From the NCBI GenBank assembly GCA_012274445.1, contig JAAROD010000058.1:1426001-1490000 (forward strand): DNA of 64,000 nt. The letters run 5' to 3'. Under the pieces are notes generated by a model. It worked only from the letters and a program-made list of their open reading frames with translations, did not search any database and had not been told where the DNA came from. Both the position numbers and the translations under genes were made by a program. Positions 1 through 11,034 of this stretch are shown here, one piece after another. Numbering within the stretch: position 1 is the stretch's first letter; the number at the start of each line of letters is the position of its first letter. The DNA comes from Sclerotiophoma versabilis (Eukaryota > Ascomycota > Dothideomycetes > Pleosporales > Didymellaceae).

Positions 1-354
1 AGCTACTTCCTTTGTTCCTGCTTTTTGTGGTTCCCTGGCCACTTCGGTCTTCTTGGAGACTGTGTTTGCATCGCGGTCTTCGAGCACCTTCCTTGGCCTG
101 CCTTTGGCCTTCTTCTCTACAGCATCCTCGTTGTCTATCGCCAGTCCGCCCAGTTGTGCCTCCAGCGCTGCCAGTTCATCCTGTATCCTTTGTTCGGTCG
201 TCTTTGCTGTCCGTCTTGGTTCTTTCTGTACGTCGTCTGCGTCATTCTTTGCCTTTGTAAAAAGCGTGTCTTTTTCGGGCGACAGAAACTTCGTGTAGCT
301 TGCGGAATCGGGCCGTGCGGAAGCCTTCTTGCCGTACACAATCTTTGGAGGCAT
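1..354 (-). CDS. Unrecognised protein with AT-hook-like motif (5' part, runs off window)
   Basis: The minus-strand frame opens with an ATG at 354 and stays open for 118 codons to base 1, so only the N-terminal part is present. The start reads MPPKIVYGKKASARPDS. The segment is charged and low in hydrophobic residues. It has a likely coiled-coil stretch (TEQRIQDELAALEAQLGGLA, about residues 65-84) followed by a KKAKGRPRK cluster (about 92-101), an AT-hook-like minor-groove-binding motif. This suggests a nuclear, possibly chromatin-associated protein, but I do not recognise the family; a cohesin-release factor of the Wapl/Rad61 type is one possibility I cannot test. The plus-strand frames over the same bases look like antisense shadows. 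It faces away from the Rom2-like gene, whose 3' end is about 680 bases upstream. Confidence 0.6.
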   Translation of the reverse strand, partial: MPPKIVYGKKASARPDSASYTKFLSPEKDTLFTKAKNDADDVQKEPRRTAKTTEQRIQDELAALEAQLGGLAIDNEDAVEKKAKGRPRKVLEDRDANTVSKKTEVAREPQKAGTKEVA

Positions 355-1035
355 GGCGACGGTATGAGCGAATGTCTTGAAGTCTGCTGAACCTGGGCAA
401 TAGTTCGTGGCTTGCACCAGGGTCTGTTTGAGCAATGCCGTTTCAGGGATGCTAGCCGAGATTGGCCCAGCAACCACCATGAACGTAGCCAACAGCGCAT
501 GACGTCGTTACAGACGCACTTACCATCAACGTTGCGCTATGCGTAGAGCTCGCCATAACTTGTCATTGATAGTATAGGTTCAACAACAATCAACAAACGT
601 TCCATTATTATGGGCGCTAATCTGACATGGTATCTCGTCCAACATGCCTCCGTCGAGTCTCTTCACTGGGCCTTCATCTCCCCGATTTACACCGGCTCAC
701 GCCCAGCTATGCGTACTATACAAAAACCAAACAAGTAGATAGTTTTGAGAATGTGAGCCTCCGTCTCATTACGGCGCGCCATCTTCAACCCTCCGACACC
801 GAATTTGTCGCATCAGAGGCAGCTGACCTCGTCCTGACTGGCCTGAGTGCAGTGCCGAACAACATCCGCGTTACAGTACTTTCCACCAGAAGAGTGCTCG
901 GTGGTCGACGACAACAAGTCGAAGTGGATGTGGATTAGGTTTAGATGCGGGTCGATAATCACTCCGTGTGTGGCTCATGATGAGGAACAGATATGGCGCC
1001 TGGACCAGCGACCGTAGCTGTTGTTCCGGAGGCTT
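355..1035. other. Intergenic region
   Basis: This gap lies between the 3' end of the Rom2-like gene and the start of the AT-hook-like gene, both on minus, so it should hold the terminator of the first and the promoter of the second. A plus-strand frame of 103 codons (627-938) is present, but I see no recognisable protein, splice signals or domain in it. No repeat or RNA gene is apparent. Confidence 0.6.
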
Positions 1036-4000
1036 CTAGCTCTTATCGTACCGGTTATTCTCGATCGCCGGCTTGTGACCAGGCCCATTTGCCGCCTGCC
1101 AAAAGTCCAAACTGGCAACAACATCATTGCCCAATTCATCTTCGTAGGCATACAGGATCTGTGCGACTGTTAGCATGGAATCTTCGACGTGAAAAGCGTC
1201 TTTACGAACCTCTCGTGTGGATGAGTGCAGCCACCTGATATTCTTCGCCGTAACGATGTGAACCAGGCCACCACTCTCCATATGACGGATTTCGATGAAG
1301 CTAGGCTCGAAAGCAAGTATGTATGGGTTGAAGATAGCGAACGATTGGGGATTGCCCTCCCATGTGATTTTCCAGTCTGGTCTTGCTCGCCATCCGTTGC
1401 GGTTGACAAAGAAGGAGTAGTCCGAGTAACAGAGCAGGAACTCGCCCCCCATGCGTTCGATGTGAATAGGTCTGATATTCTCCTTCCGAACAACAAAGTC
1501 GAGGGATGTATCGGCCTGGTCGAGCAATGACTGGGTCTCCAGTGTCTCGAGGCTGACAACCTCGAATCCACGAGCACAACCAACACAAAGCTTCGAGCGC
1601 AAAAAGTGTATCGAAGACGATTCCGTGGGAATGTAAAACTCCTTGTACGGTTTGAGTTGGTCTTGCCCTTGAGCGAGCATTTTGGCAAAACCCGATTTCT
1701 TAGCCTTGTTCGCCATGTTCTCCTTTGGCTCGTAAACCTTGATGGTCGTTGACAATGCCGAGGTCTTGACTGACGCAACGAGTTGTTGGCCCATGCAGAC
1801 ACCGGACTTGAAGAAGTTCGCATGGCAGATCTTCTTAGGACGCTTGGCAGCGGCTTGGGCTTCGTCAGGATCCAATGCTTCTGTGGAGTATGAGTACAAG
1901 GTCTTATCGGCCAGTATGAGGAGGATCTGATGTTGTTCGAGGACATCAATCTGTGTGACACCCTTGGTATCCAGGACTCGCTTGGGCCGTATCGAGGCGT
2001 CCTTCGGCTTTCGATCCACAATGTAGACACCAGCATCGGTACCCAGGGCCAGTTTGCGACCACCATCTGCAGACTTGTTAGCCGAATCATGCGGGATGTC
2101 AGGCGAAGCTTACCAAGAGGGACAGCGCAGGTAACTCTTATCGCTGCAGAGAAGAAGCCCTCGTTTATGATAGACTTTGTGAAGATGTTGCTACGCTCTC
2201 TCAACGTCCGCTGCTGCGCTTCGATATGCTCCATCCATTTCTGCTGCGAGATCGGGGTGCTGGCGTAGAGCGTCATTTCATAACCACCCTTTCCAAGATG
2301 CTTGAAAGTGATTGGGTAGCCTTGCTGCTTATTCGCATCGGCCCTCGGTGCAGCCGCCTGGATGGCCTTTGCGCCAGCACCCATCAACGTCGTCCCCGAA
2401 GGCCTCTTCGCTATGCCAAGCCGAGGAATGATCTCGTCCATCTGGGTAATGACTAGTAGTTCAAGGGGTATAGGCTTCTTGTACACTTTTTGCTCGTCCC
2501 GCTTATTCACTGTCTTTGTACGGACAAGCAGAATGGCATGGTCGAAGAGGTAACATGTGATGTCGCCGTGCGTCTCAGTTGGTGTCTTCTTCAGTGTGCC
2601 CTTGAACACCAATTGACGGTTTTCATCAGTCAGCTTCAAATCGACGTACTCTCCCGGGCGGAACTTGAGGTCTTTGTTGAGCTGCATTAAGTTGAAGTGG
2701 TTCTCGGCCTTTCCGGACTCGACGTTGACCTTTGAAAGGGTGTCTTTGATCATCTTGATGACCTTGGGCAGATCCTCCTTGTCAGGATTCTCGTCCGAGG
2801 TAGCCTTAAGAATAGCCTCGAGCAACAATGGATATCTTGCTAACCTCGTTGTCGGTTTTGTGAGGTATCCGTTAAGCTCAAGCTTTCTTGATTCCTTCAT
2901 ACGCTCGACTTCGTCCACAAACTTTGCGAACGCTGCGTTGGTGCGTTTCTCGTGCTCGAATTCGTACTTGCCGAACAGCTGGTTCGCTCCATATTTGATG
3001 AACGGGATGAAGTGAGGGACATATTCAAGGAAGACATCTCCTACGTTCCGTACAACAGGCTCTTTCTGTTGGCGTCTGGTCAAAGATTCTGCCAGGCGAG
3101 AGTTGACCATGTAGACTTCCTGGCAGTTACTAAACACAGTGCGTACGAACTTTTCTCGGCGGTGTTCTGGGATTGGCGAGGTTGCAGGATTTCTGAGTGG
3201 CTTCATCCAGAAATCACGGAGATACTCGAGGTCCTTGACGAAATCTCTTTCGGTGTACATCAACTCGGATATAACTTCCTGGCGCTTCTTCTCCTTGTCC
3301 GAGACGCTATCGGCAACATCCTTGGGAACGGTGTTGATCCAAAGCTTCTGTTCTTCGTCATTGGTGTCTTCGTGTAGACTAGCACGAGACTCTTCACGCT
3401 TAAGACCAGGTTGGATCCGCATGTTGAGGCGAGCCTGTTGCTCAAGGCGGCGAGGACAGGCGATCGAGTAGCAGAGGCGGTCGCGTGTGCAAGTTGGAGA
3501 GTAGCATTCGGTAAGAAGCGTGAAGACTCCGTTGACATCAGCCTGTTCCTCCATCATCGTCTCGCGGAACTGGTAGATTTCGTTGGTCGAATCGCGCAGC
3601 CTGTGTGCGTACGTCACATCGTGGAAGAATTTCTGCGCATCCAAGGACCTTCCAAGAAGTAGGGCGAGGTTTCGATCGGTAGTCTTGATGATGAAGGCAA
3701 TGAGATCGACAGCATCAGCTCCGGTAAAGGCGCTTTGGTAGACCAGACCGTCCTTTTCTTTCTCGGAAATCTGCACTCTGTCTTTGAAAGTGGTTGCTAC
3801 GCGTGACAACAGAGCAGGGTAGACAAGAGGAGCTCGTCGCGACCTTGGCTCTTGAGCGGCGGGTACAACAGGCCCAGCATGAGACTGGCCAGAAGCCCGG
3901 TTGTTGCTGTTCGTGGTCGCCGTGGAGGTAGGACGGGTGACGGACGAAGACATGGTTTCTGTACGCTCGGCTTGGGACGGTGCTATGGAGGGTGCTATGG

Positions 4001-4973
4001 TGGAAGCCATGGACATGGTGCGCATTTGCGGTATGCTGCCCTGGCTTGGATTTCTAGTCTTAGTGCCTGGACCCATGTTTGCTGGCGGGGAAACTGCAGG
4101 AGATCTCTGGTCGCCAGGAGCAGCTTCTTGCCCATCTGACTCGCGTCTACGGCCGGGAATGACCCTTCCACTCATCATGGTCTGCTGCGGTCCAAAGTCA
4201 CTGTCGCCTCCGCCCCGGTAGGAAGTCATGGACATGGTTCGCTCATCCGGACGCTCGGGCACGACGCGACCCTGAGCAGTAGTCCTCGCCATGTGGTTCA
4301 TGTAGGGTTGTTGGCGGAAGGTGTTTGCTGGCGATTGGTAGCTCTGGCCAGGAGCAGTGAAGTGTGGCCGGGTAGCCGTGGCCAGAGACTGTGAGCGATA
4401 CGGGTCGTTGTTCAGGGCGGGCCCAGCAGCGCTCGGGAAGCGCGGAGGCATGGGCTTGTTGAAGGGAAGCTGGCCAGGAGGTGAGGGCCGCGAGTCGAAG
4501 CGCTGGGGCTGGCCGTAGGGCTGGCGCTCTGGGCGCAGTGGCTGGGGCAGGTACTGCGGCTGGGGCTGGCGCTGCTGAGGGAGTCCCTGGGAGAGGCGTG
4601 GGTCGGGGGGGTAGCCGTTGGGCGGCTGGGTCGGGCGCTGGTAGTTCTGCGGCGGCTGGTCGTGGCTCTGCGGGCGGTGCGGGTCGTAGCTGGACGGGGC
4701 GCGCTGGTCGTAGGGCGCGGGCGGGCGTCGGTCGTAGCCGTTGACGGGCTGGCGCATGGGCGGCATCCGCTGCATCATGTCGGACGTCTGGCTGGACATG
4801 GTGGCGGCCCTGTCGGGGATGCGCGTGTGCGACTGCGAGGTCATGGTCTGCGAGCGGCCGGCCATGGCGGGACTCGCACCGAAGATGTTGGCGAACGCGG
4901 CGTCCCTCGCACCGCCCGTGGGCTGGCCGTACTGCGGCGGCCGTCCCGCCGGCTGGTTCCCGTAGTTGGCCAT
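1036..4973 (-). CDS. ROM2: Rho1 guanine nucleotide exchange factor, Rom2 type (DEP-DH-PH-CNH)
   Basis: Two exons, complement(join(1036..2066, 2114..4973)), 1296 residues; the 47-base intron has donor GTAAGC, a GCTAACA branch site and acceptor CTGCAG. The first 370 residues are Pro/Gln/Ser/Arg-rich and disordered. Then follow a DEP domain (about 375-475), a RhoGEF/DH domain (about 570-760, with EVISELMYTERDFVKDLEYL), a PH domain (about 790-930) and a C-terminal CNH (citron homology) domain (about 955-1285). The splice restores the CNH start (CAVPLDGGRKLALGTDAGVY), which confirms it. In fungi this architecture activates Rho1 at the plasma membrane, upstream of glucan synthase and the Pkc1 cell wall integrity MAP kinase pathway. 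Length and domain order are normal for the family. It is divergent to the V-ATPase proteolipid gene across about 630 bases. Confidence 0.95.
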
Positions 4974-5603
4974 GGGCGCTCTTCAGTGCGCAGTGTTCGC
5001 TGCTATGGCCCGTGGCACATTCGCGCCCGCCGGACTGCCAAGGAAGACTTTTTGGGGCGGGTCGCTTGCGGGTGCCGAGATGCGGAGCAGCAGGCGATGC
5101 GGGCGCAGGCGTGGGGAGCTGCTCGTCACGGCAGTGCCTGGCAACGGGCGCAGGCGTGTTCCGGCGATGCTGTGCGCGGCCACGAGCACGCGGCGGGGTG
5201 CTGGCGGCAGGCGGCGAGGCGGCGAGGCGGCGAGGCGGCGAGGCGGCTGGCGTTGGGGGCGTGGACGCGGGAGGATGCGTGCTGTCTCCCCAGCGAGGGG
5301 TCCGCAGGAGCCGCACAGTGGACGCGGGGGCGGAGCGGTGCGTGAGCGAGCGAGTGCGGTGAACGAGCGCGTGGGCGGGTGAATAATGCGGGCGGCGGTG
5401 CTGTTCGCAGCGTGGGCGGCCAGCCGAGACGTTCTGGAGTGCAGGTGGTCACTGGTTCTTGGCTCGAATCGCTCCCGGGCGCACGGCCAGGTCGAACATG
5501 CACGAGAGTCGTCCACGCCTCATCGCCCGTCCAACGCCGCCCTTCGACACCCGCCTCGCGCCACGCCCTCGACATCGCCCTGCAGCTGAGATACACGCAC
5601 AAC
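4974..5603. promoter_or_regulatory. Divergent promoter region (Rom2-like gene / V-ATPase c subunit)
   Basis: GC-rich shared 5' region of two divergent genes. Around 5207-5250 an imperfect GGCGAGGC repeat is present four to five times. No clear TATA box is visible. Several long open frames cross it on both strands, but they follow the GC bias and show no recognisable protein. Confidence 0.5.
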
Positions 5604-6404
5604 ATGTCGGCCCAGATAGAGAACCTCGCGCCCAGCTTCGCGCCCTTCTTCGGCATGGTGAGTCCCTCGCGCTGCGCCGATGACTTCATAAGCTAACAGC
5701 CTGCAGAGCGGCATCTTCTTCGCAGTGAGTCCCCCCCGTCCGCTGCAGCCTGAGAACTAAAGAACGAGCGTCGAACAGATGTCATTTGGATGTACGGCAC
5801 TCCGCACAGCACAGCAGACGCGCGTTGATACTGACGGCAAGCAGGCATGGGAGCTGCCTACGGCACGGCCAAAGCTGGCGTTGGCATTGCCGGCATTGGA
5901 ACCTACAGGCCCGACCTGATCATGAAGGTTCGAGCTGCAAACTCGAGCACTGATGCCCAGACTGACAGCCTACCAGTCCCTCATCCCCATCGTCATGTCC
6001 GGTATCTTGGCTGTTTACGCCCTCGTCATATCCGTTCTCATCGCCAGCGACATCAAGCCCCCGCCTGAGAAGCAGTACTCGCTGTTTGCCGGATTCATGC
6101 ACATGGGTGCTGGTCTGTCCGTCGGCCTTTCCGGGCTGGCTGCAGGCTACGCAATTGGCATTGTTGGAGACGCTGTACGTGCACACGCCAACACTGCACG
6201 AGGCCAGCTACTGACTGAGACAGGGTGTGCGCTCTTTCATGCGCCAGTCGAGGATCTTCGTCGGCATGGTCCTCATTCTCATTTTCGCCGAAGTCTTGGG
6301 TCTTTACGGGTATGTCCGGCTGCAACCAGGTGGGCTGGATGGCTGATACTAACGTCTGCAGGTTGATCGTTGCCCTCATCATGAACACCCGTGCCAGTGG
6401 CTGA
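5604..6404 (+). CDS. vma3: V-type H+-ATPase 16-kDa proteolipid subunit c
   Basis: Seven exons: join(5604..5657, 5707..5724, 5779..5791, 5845..5927, 5977..6174, 6224..6309, 6362..6404), giving 164 residues. The spliced protein has the family's four transmembrane helices. The proton-carrying glutamate lies in helix 4 (IFVGMVLILIFAEVLGLYG). GAAYGTAKAGVGIAG and GLSVGLSGLAAGYAIGIVGD are characteristic proteolipid segments. The subunit forms the membrane ring of the V0 sector that pumps protons into vacuole, Golgi and endosomes. Exons 2 and 3 are only 18 nt (SGIFFA) and 13 nt, yet every junction keeps the frame and the family sequence. Intron 4 has a weak donor, GTTCGA. Length is normal (about 160 residues). 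A prediction that ignores micro-exons would lose the end of helix 1. Confidence 0.95.
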
Positions 6405-7463
6405 ACAATCAAGCAATCTCACTCGTCTTCATGTACGAATACTTGGCGTAGCAACACAACACTTGCATGCAACATAACTGGCGTTTGGAGCAGGAAGTTT
6501 ACCTTCACGTCGAGGCGTGTTTTATTCGAAGTGGACCTCATGCAGGAGGCTGAAGTTGGGAGGCCGAGGGAAGCCTGTGTGTAAAGGGGGGGGGGGGGGG
6601 GAGTATCAACCGCGACGGTTCAGCAATCATGTCGCGCTGCAAATACAGTATATCACGCATTGGTACCAAGCTGTGGTCAAAAACCGTTGAATCAAACGCA
6701 CGCAAATCAAACATTAGGGACTTTGCGAGATTCGCACATGGAGCACTTTTGGTGCAGTTGGCTTGGTGACGGTGGCGGTGACGCTGCTTCGGCCGTGCAG
6801 CAGCCGATTGGCAGCAGCCGCGTTTCCAGCAAGGCGGATCGATGCATTTGCTGGCTCGACGCCGACGCCTGTCAGCCCTGCCGACACCCCGACCAGGCGC
6901 CGTTCACTTTCGCTCCAGGTTATCGATGCCGCCTTGTCCTGCCGACTGCCAAACACAGCGCAGCTGGTGCTCGAGGATGCTGGCGACGATGACCCAGCGC
7001 GCGGTTCCACCACGCAGGCTGAAACAAGGGCTCGAATAAGTATCAACTGCGCAGGCACGTGTGTGCAGTGCATTTGCGCGCTGCAGCGTGCACCCTAATA
7101 GTCACGGCACCAGACGCCGGGGCGGCACCGCTGTGAATGGCGCACGTTCTAGCGGGTCGGCCTGTTGCAAGAGCAACGGGCGGGTTCCCCACGCGCTGCG
7201 TCATATGAAGAATGCGCCTCAGGTAACCCCCGCCATGCTGAGCGGCCGTTATATCCAGACTGCCCCTGGTCCCTGGGTGAAGCTGCAACCACGCAGTCCC
7301 TGCTGCCGCCCGCGCCCGTACCCAGACGCTTCTCACCCCCAACCACGCCCGCTGAGGTGGCCTGCGATGCTCTGAATAAGGCCGGAAGCAGCCCCTCGGA
7401 CCTCGCGACTCCCGCTCCTGCCTTACCAAGCGACCGAAGCGACCGGCGCCCGAAGCAGCAACC
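6405..7463. other. Intergenic region, including the PKA gene promoter
   Basis: About 1.06 kb between two plus-strand genes. It holds the 3' end of the V-ATPase gene, a run of 16 G at 6586-6601, and the GC-rich upstream region of the kinase gene. Open frames here on either strand show no recognisable domain and are probably chance products of base composition. Confidence 0.5.
6586..6601 (+). repeat. Homopolymer run, 16 G
   Basis: Uninterrupted guanine run about 180 bases downstream of the V-ATPase c stop codon. Its length may be affected by sequencing error. Confidence 0.9.
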
Positions 7464-8976
7464 ATGGCGACCACCGTCAACCGCCTGCTCCATCCCATCG
7501 AGCACCACCGCGAAAAGAAGGAGGGTGCGCGCCACCCCTCGGTTCCGCTGCACGACCGCAACGACTCGGCCATGGACAAGCCGCGCGAGGAGGAGAAGCG
7601 CACGCTCGCGCAGTGGGAGGCCCAGCGACACACGCTCAGCCCCGACGAGATCGACAAGGACCCGGAGCAGAAGGCCGTCGGCCACTCGAGCAAGGTCTTG
7701 CGCCAGGAGGACTTTGAGCTGATCAAGACACTGGGCACTGGTGCGCTCGGAAGTGCAACATCGACCATGTCCACCCACTGACAGCAGCCAGGCACATTTG
7801 CCCGCGTATGGCTGGTGCGGCTGAAGGACGCACCGCCGGGCGACCAAGACAAGGTCTTTGCCCTGAAGATCCTGCGCAAAGTTGACGGTGCGTATTCCTG
7901 AAGGACAGGCTGCGTGCAACTGCTGACGTGACTGCAGTAATTCGTCTTAAGCAGGTCGAGCACGTCCGCAACGAGCGCAATGTCCTCGCCAAAGTCGCCG
8001 GGCATCCCTTCATTACCACCATGGTAGCCAGCTTCCAGTCCATGGACTCATTATACATGGTCGTATGTCTCACCCTGAAGCTGTGACTGAGCATCCAATA
8101 ACATCCTCAGCTCGACTACTGTCCCGGAGGCGAGGTCTTTAGTTACCTACGACGGGCACGGCGCTTCAACGAACCTACGTCACAATTCTATGCCGCCGAG
8201 ATTGTGCTGATATTGGAGTTCCTGCACGAGCGCGAAGGCGTTGCGTACCGTGATTTGAAACCAGAGAACATACTGATCGACCAGGATGGACACCTTAAGT
8301 TGGTGGACTTTGGGTTCGCAAAGAAGGTAGAAAATAGTGCGTCACAAGCTCCAGGCGTTTACTAGCCCAGCACTCACATGAACAGGGGAGACATACACAT
8401 TATGCGGTACACCAGAATATCTCGCACCAGAGGTCATCAGGAATACAGGTACATCCAACTGCTATAATTCCTCCTGCACCCACTGACTCAAACAGGCCAC
8501 GGCACAGCAGTCGATTGGTGGGCATTCGGCATCCTCGTATACGAATTCCTCGTCGGCCAACCGCCCTTCTGGGACCAAAACCCGATGAAAATCTATGAAC
8601 AGTACGCTCTCGGCTAGCCCTCGTTACAGACTCGGTTGACTGACAGTCCTGCAGGATCGTAGAAGGCAAAGTCCGGTTCCCCAGCGCCATGTCCGCGCCC
8701 GCACGGGACCTCATCTCCGGCCTCTGCACGGTCGACGTGTCAAAACGGCTCGGCAACATTGCCGGTGGTGCATCCCGCGTAAAGCAGCACGAGTGGTTCA
8801 AGGACATTGACTGGGAAAAAATGTATAACCGCGAAGTCCAGGGCCCGATTGTACCGCACCTACGCGGGCCAGCCGACACGAGGAATTTCGACGACTACGA
8901 GGACGAGAGTGGGCACCGGGAGCCGTATACCAAGGAGTTGAGCGACAAGTGGGATGAGTACTTCAAGGACTTTTAA
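7464..8976 (+). CDS. pkaC2: cAMP-dependent protein kinase catalytic subunit, class II type
   Basis: Seven exons: join(7464..7740, 7792..7887, 7938..8062, 8111..8336, 8386..8448, 8496..8601, 8655..8976), 404 residues. Visible AGC-kinase elements are the glycine loop GTGTFARVW, the ALKIL lysine, YRDLKPEN catalytic loop, DFGFAKK, activation loop TYTLCGTPEYLAPE, and an AGC tail ending FKDF. The N-terminal extension is about 90 residues. The glycine-loop form and the insertion KDAPPGDQDK before the lysine strand resemble the second PKA catalytic class (PkaB/PkaC2) of filamentous fungi rather than the main PkaC1; this class call is from memory. The enzyme phosphorylates Ser/Thr targets when the regulatory subunit releases it on cAMP binding. 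All splice junctions preserve kinase subdomains. A diverged AGC kinase of another class is the only alternative. Confidence 0.93.
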
Positions 8977-9620
8977 GCGTCTGGAGTGGAAGGAATGAGA
9001 AGTGGAAGAGAAGAAGACAAGACGAATAAAGTCGCAGAATAAGAGGTGGAGAATGGGCTGTATTAGAGATGCAAGCCCAGAAGGCGTCGAGCCTATTTTT
9101 CATGATTACGAGCTGTTCATGGTTGATGTCAACGTGTCACGCCTCCACGAGGATTCAACAGGGTATTTTTTTTTTTGGTGTGGAATACTTTGGGTTGGGA
9201 TTATATGCATATATCTTAGCGTGGGCGTGTTCGTCACTTGTACCATAGCTGACGAATCGACGAATGCTGTTTTTACAACTGAATCATATCACAATGGATG
9301 GTATAGGGGGGGGGGGGGACTTCTGGTAACCTTGAAGAGTAGATCAGATCCACCTAGTCTGAGTGACGTACCCGCGAGACGACAGTCAGTGACATACATA
9401 GGATGCAGATGAAGACAACGGTAGGAATGGGGGGTTTACAGGTGCTATCTTGGAGGCTATCCATGCACGCAGAAAGCTGTAATACTGTTTTTGAGTTTCG
9501 AAGAGGGGCTGTTGCAAACGGGCTCTGGTGACTCTTGTGCAGCTCGTTGTCGAGTGTATTTGTGTGTGTGATAGGACAGCTGTGTAGAGAAACACGGGAT
9601 GAAATTGGACCAAAGATGGC

Positions 9621-9622
<2 letters not shown>

Positions 9623-9651
<29 letters not shown>
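9623..9651 (+). repeat. Homopolymer run, 29 T
   Basis: Uninterrupted T tract between the PKA and SSK1 genes. It reads as poly-A on minus and could be the trace of an old retroposed transcript. However, I find no gene-like sequence upstream of it on minus and no target-site duplication, so a slippage-derived homopolymer is equally likely. Confidence 0.9.
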
Positions 9652-9840
9652 CAGTATTGTAAATCACTACTCAATCAATGTCTCTGCTTAGTTTGGCATC
9701 TCGGACGCGAGAGCGAGTAGTTGTCTCTGATGTCGTGAGTCGGGACTACTGTTTGAGATGTCAAGTTAAACCTTGAAAGGAGGGGGTCTGGGGGAACTTG
9801 AATGTGGAGTCGAGATGTAGAGATGAGTGAGTCAGGTATC

Positions 9841-9924
9841 TCTGTTGGATTCGTGGAGTAGTCGTTGGATTTGTAAAGGTAGTCGTTGGATTCGTGAAGA
9901 CAGTCATTGGATTCGTAGACATCC
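9841..9924 (+). repeat. Minisatellite, four copies of a 21-base unit
   Basis: Four imperfect head-to-tail units begin at 9841, 9862, 9883 and 9904, with core TNGTTGGATTCGTGAAG. The unit is 21 bases, so the period holds in every frame; on minus it reads as repeated ESNDY-like heptapeptides. No coding context is evident. Confidence 0.85.
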
Positions 9925-11034
9925 GCATATGGCAGTCGATAGGTGTTGTTTACCAAAAGCATGGTAGACAACAAAGATGGCTACCAGCTAGAATAAGCTA
10001 TCGGCGGTATTACTCGGTCGACTCGTCGACACAAAGTTCTATGGCTGCGGCAGAAGTGGTAATCTGCGAGACCCATAGACAAAGGCGGCGCTGATAAGGT
10101 GCTTGGCGTCGACGACAAGGTGAAAGATGCGGAGGACGGCTTCCGTGGCACAAGTTTGACTGGCGTGCACAGAAGGTCAAAGCCAAAGTCAGCCATATTC
10201 GGCAACCCGCATACAGTTCGCGTGGTGGTAGTGGTGCAGCTGCATGGCAGTAGGCTATACCGGGTTGGGTCGGTATCAGATCAGGCTTTCGTAGTGAACG
10301 TGCAGCAGCCAGTGGCAAGTCCAAGGTTCAAGCTCCACTTCAGGCGTTGGGAGCGGAAACAAGGGGGCCAACAGCAGCCAGACAAGTCAGATGGAACAGG
10401 GCGAACAGGCGGTAGGAAGGACACGAGGGTAGGGAAGGTGGATGAAGGATTTGCTGTTCGGCGTGCGGCAGGGTTGGCCTTGGGTCATACATGGGTCATA
10501 CAACAGTCTTGGTGTGCGAGGCAGAGAGTGACAGCTGCCCACGGCGCGGCGGAAGCGGCTTGCAGGCTGCTGTCTTGGGCTGCCCTGTTACAGAGCTTAC
10601 GCGTGCGTCTGCAGTGACAGTGGCGAGACGTCGCAGATAGGGCAGTGAGGCGAGGGCAGGTGAAGGGGGTGGGTTTGGCTCCGTGTACGGTGCAGCGCCT
10701 GAGCGTGCAAGACATGGATGGATGGGCTGCGCGTAGAAACGACAACAATAGCGCGCTCCTTTCCTGTGCGGCCGTCGACCTGAGCCGAATACGCTCCTTT
10801 ATCAGCGGCCCATCCGCCAGTACGCGTGCGTGCAGTGTGCAGACCCAGCTGGAAGCACGCCGACCCCATCACGATCGATCGCGCGATTGCACGAGTTGAC
10901 ACGGCAGCACTGATAGCTCGACGCTCGAGCGCCGCGGCTGGTGTTGGCCTCCTAACAGGCACCTCGAAGCTGCAACGGCTCTCGCTACCCACTTCCCACG
11001 ACTGCATGCCCACGGCCAGCGGCTGCTCGGCGGT

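Larger units (their letters stand above)
8977..11034. other. Long intergenic region with simple repeats
   Basis: About 2.06 kb between the PKA gene and SSK1, the longest gap in the window. It carries a 13-G run (9306-9318), a 29-T run (9623-9651) and four copies of a 21-base tandem repeat (9841-9924). Frames such as 10099-10617 on plus have no recognisable domain. The right half is presumably the promoter and 5' leader of SSK1. Confidence 0.6.

Noticed and set aside
627..938. 103-codon plus-strand frame left of the Rom2-like gene
   Set aside because: No recognisable domain or signal; length is reachable by chance.
4243..5516. Long Pro/Arg/Ala-rich minus-strand frames over the start of the Rom2-like gene and its promoter
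   Set aside because: Out-of-frame shadows of a GC-rich coding region; no family resemblance.
7043..8005. 320-codon minus-strand frame over the PKA gene start
   Set aside because: Antisense to kinase exons with clear homology on plus.
9623..9651. Poly-A tail of a retrotransposon on minus
   Set aside because: No reverse transcriptase or other element sequence beside it and no target-site duplication seen.
9841..9924. CRISPR-like repeat array
   Set aside because: Units are directly adjacent without spacers and the genome is eukaryotic.
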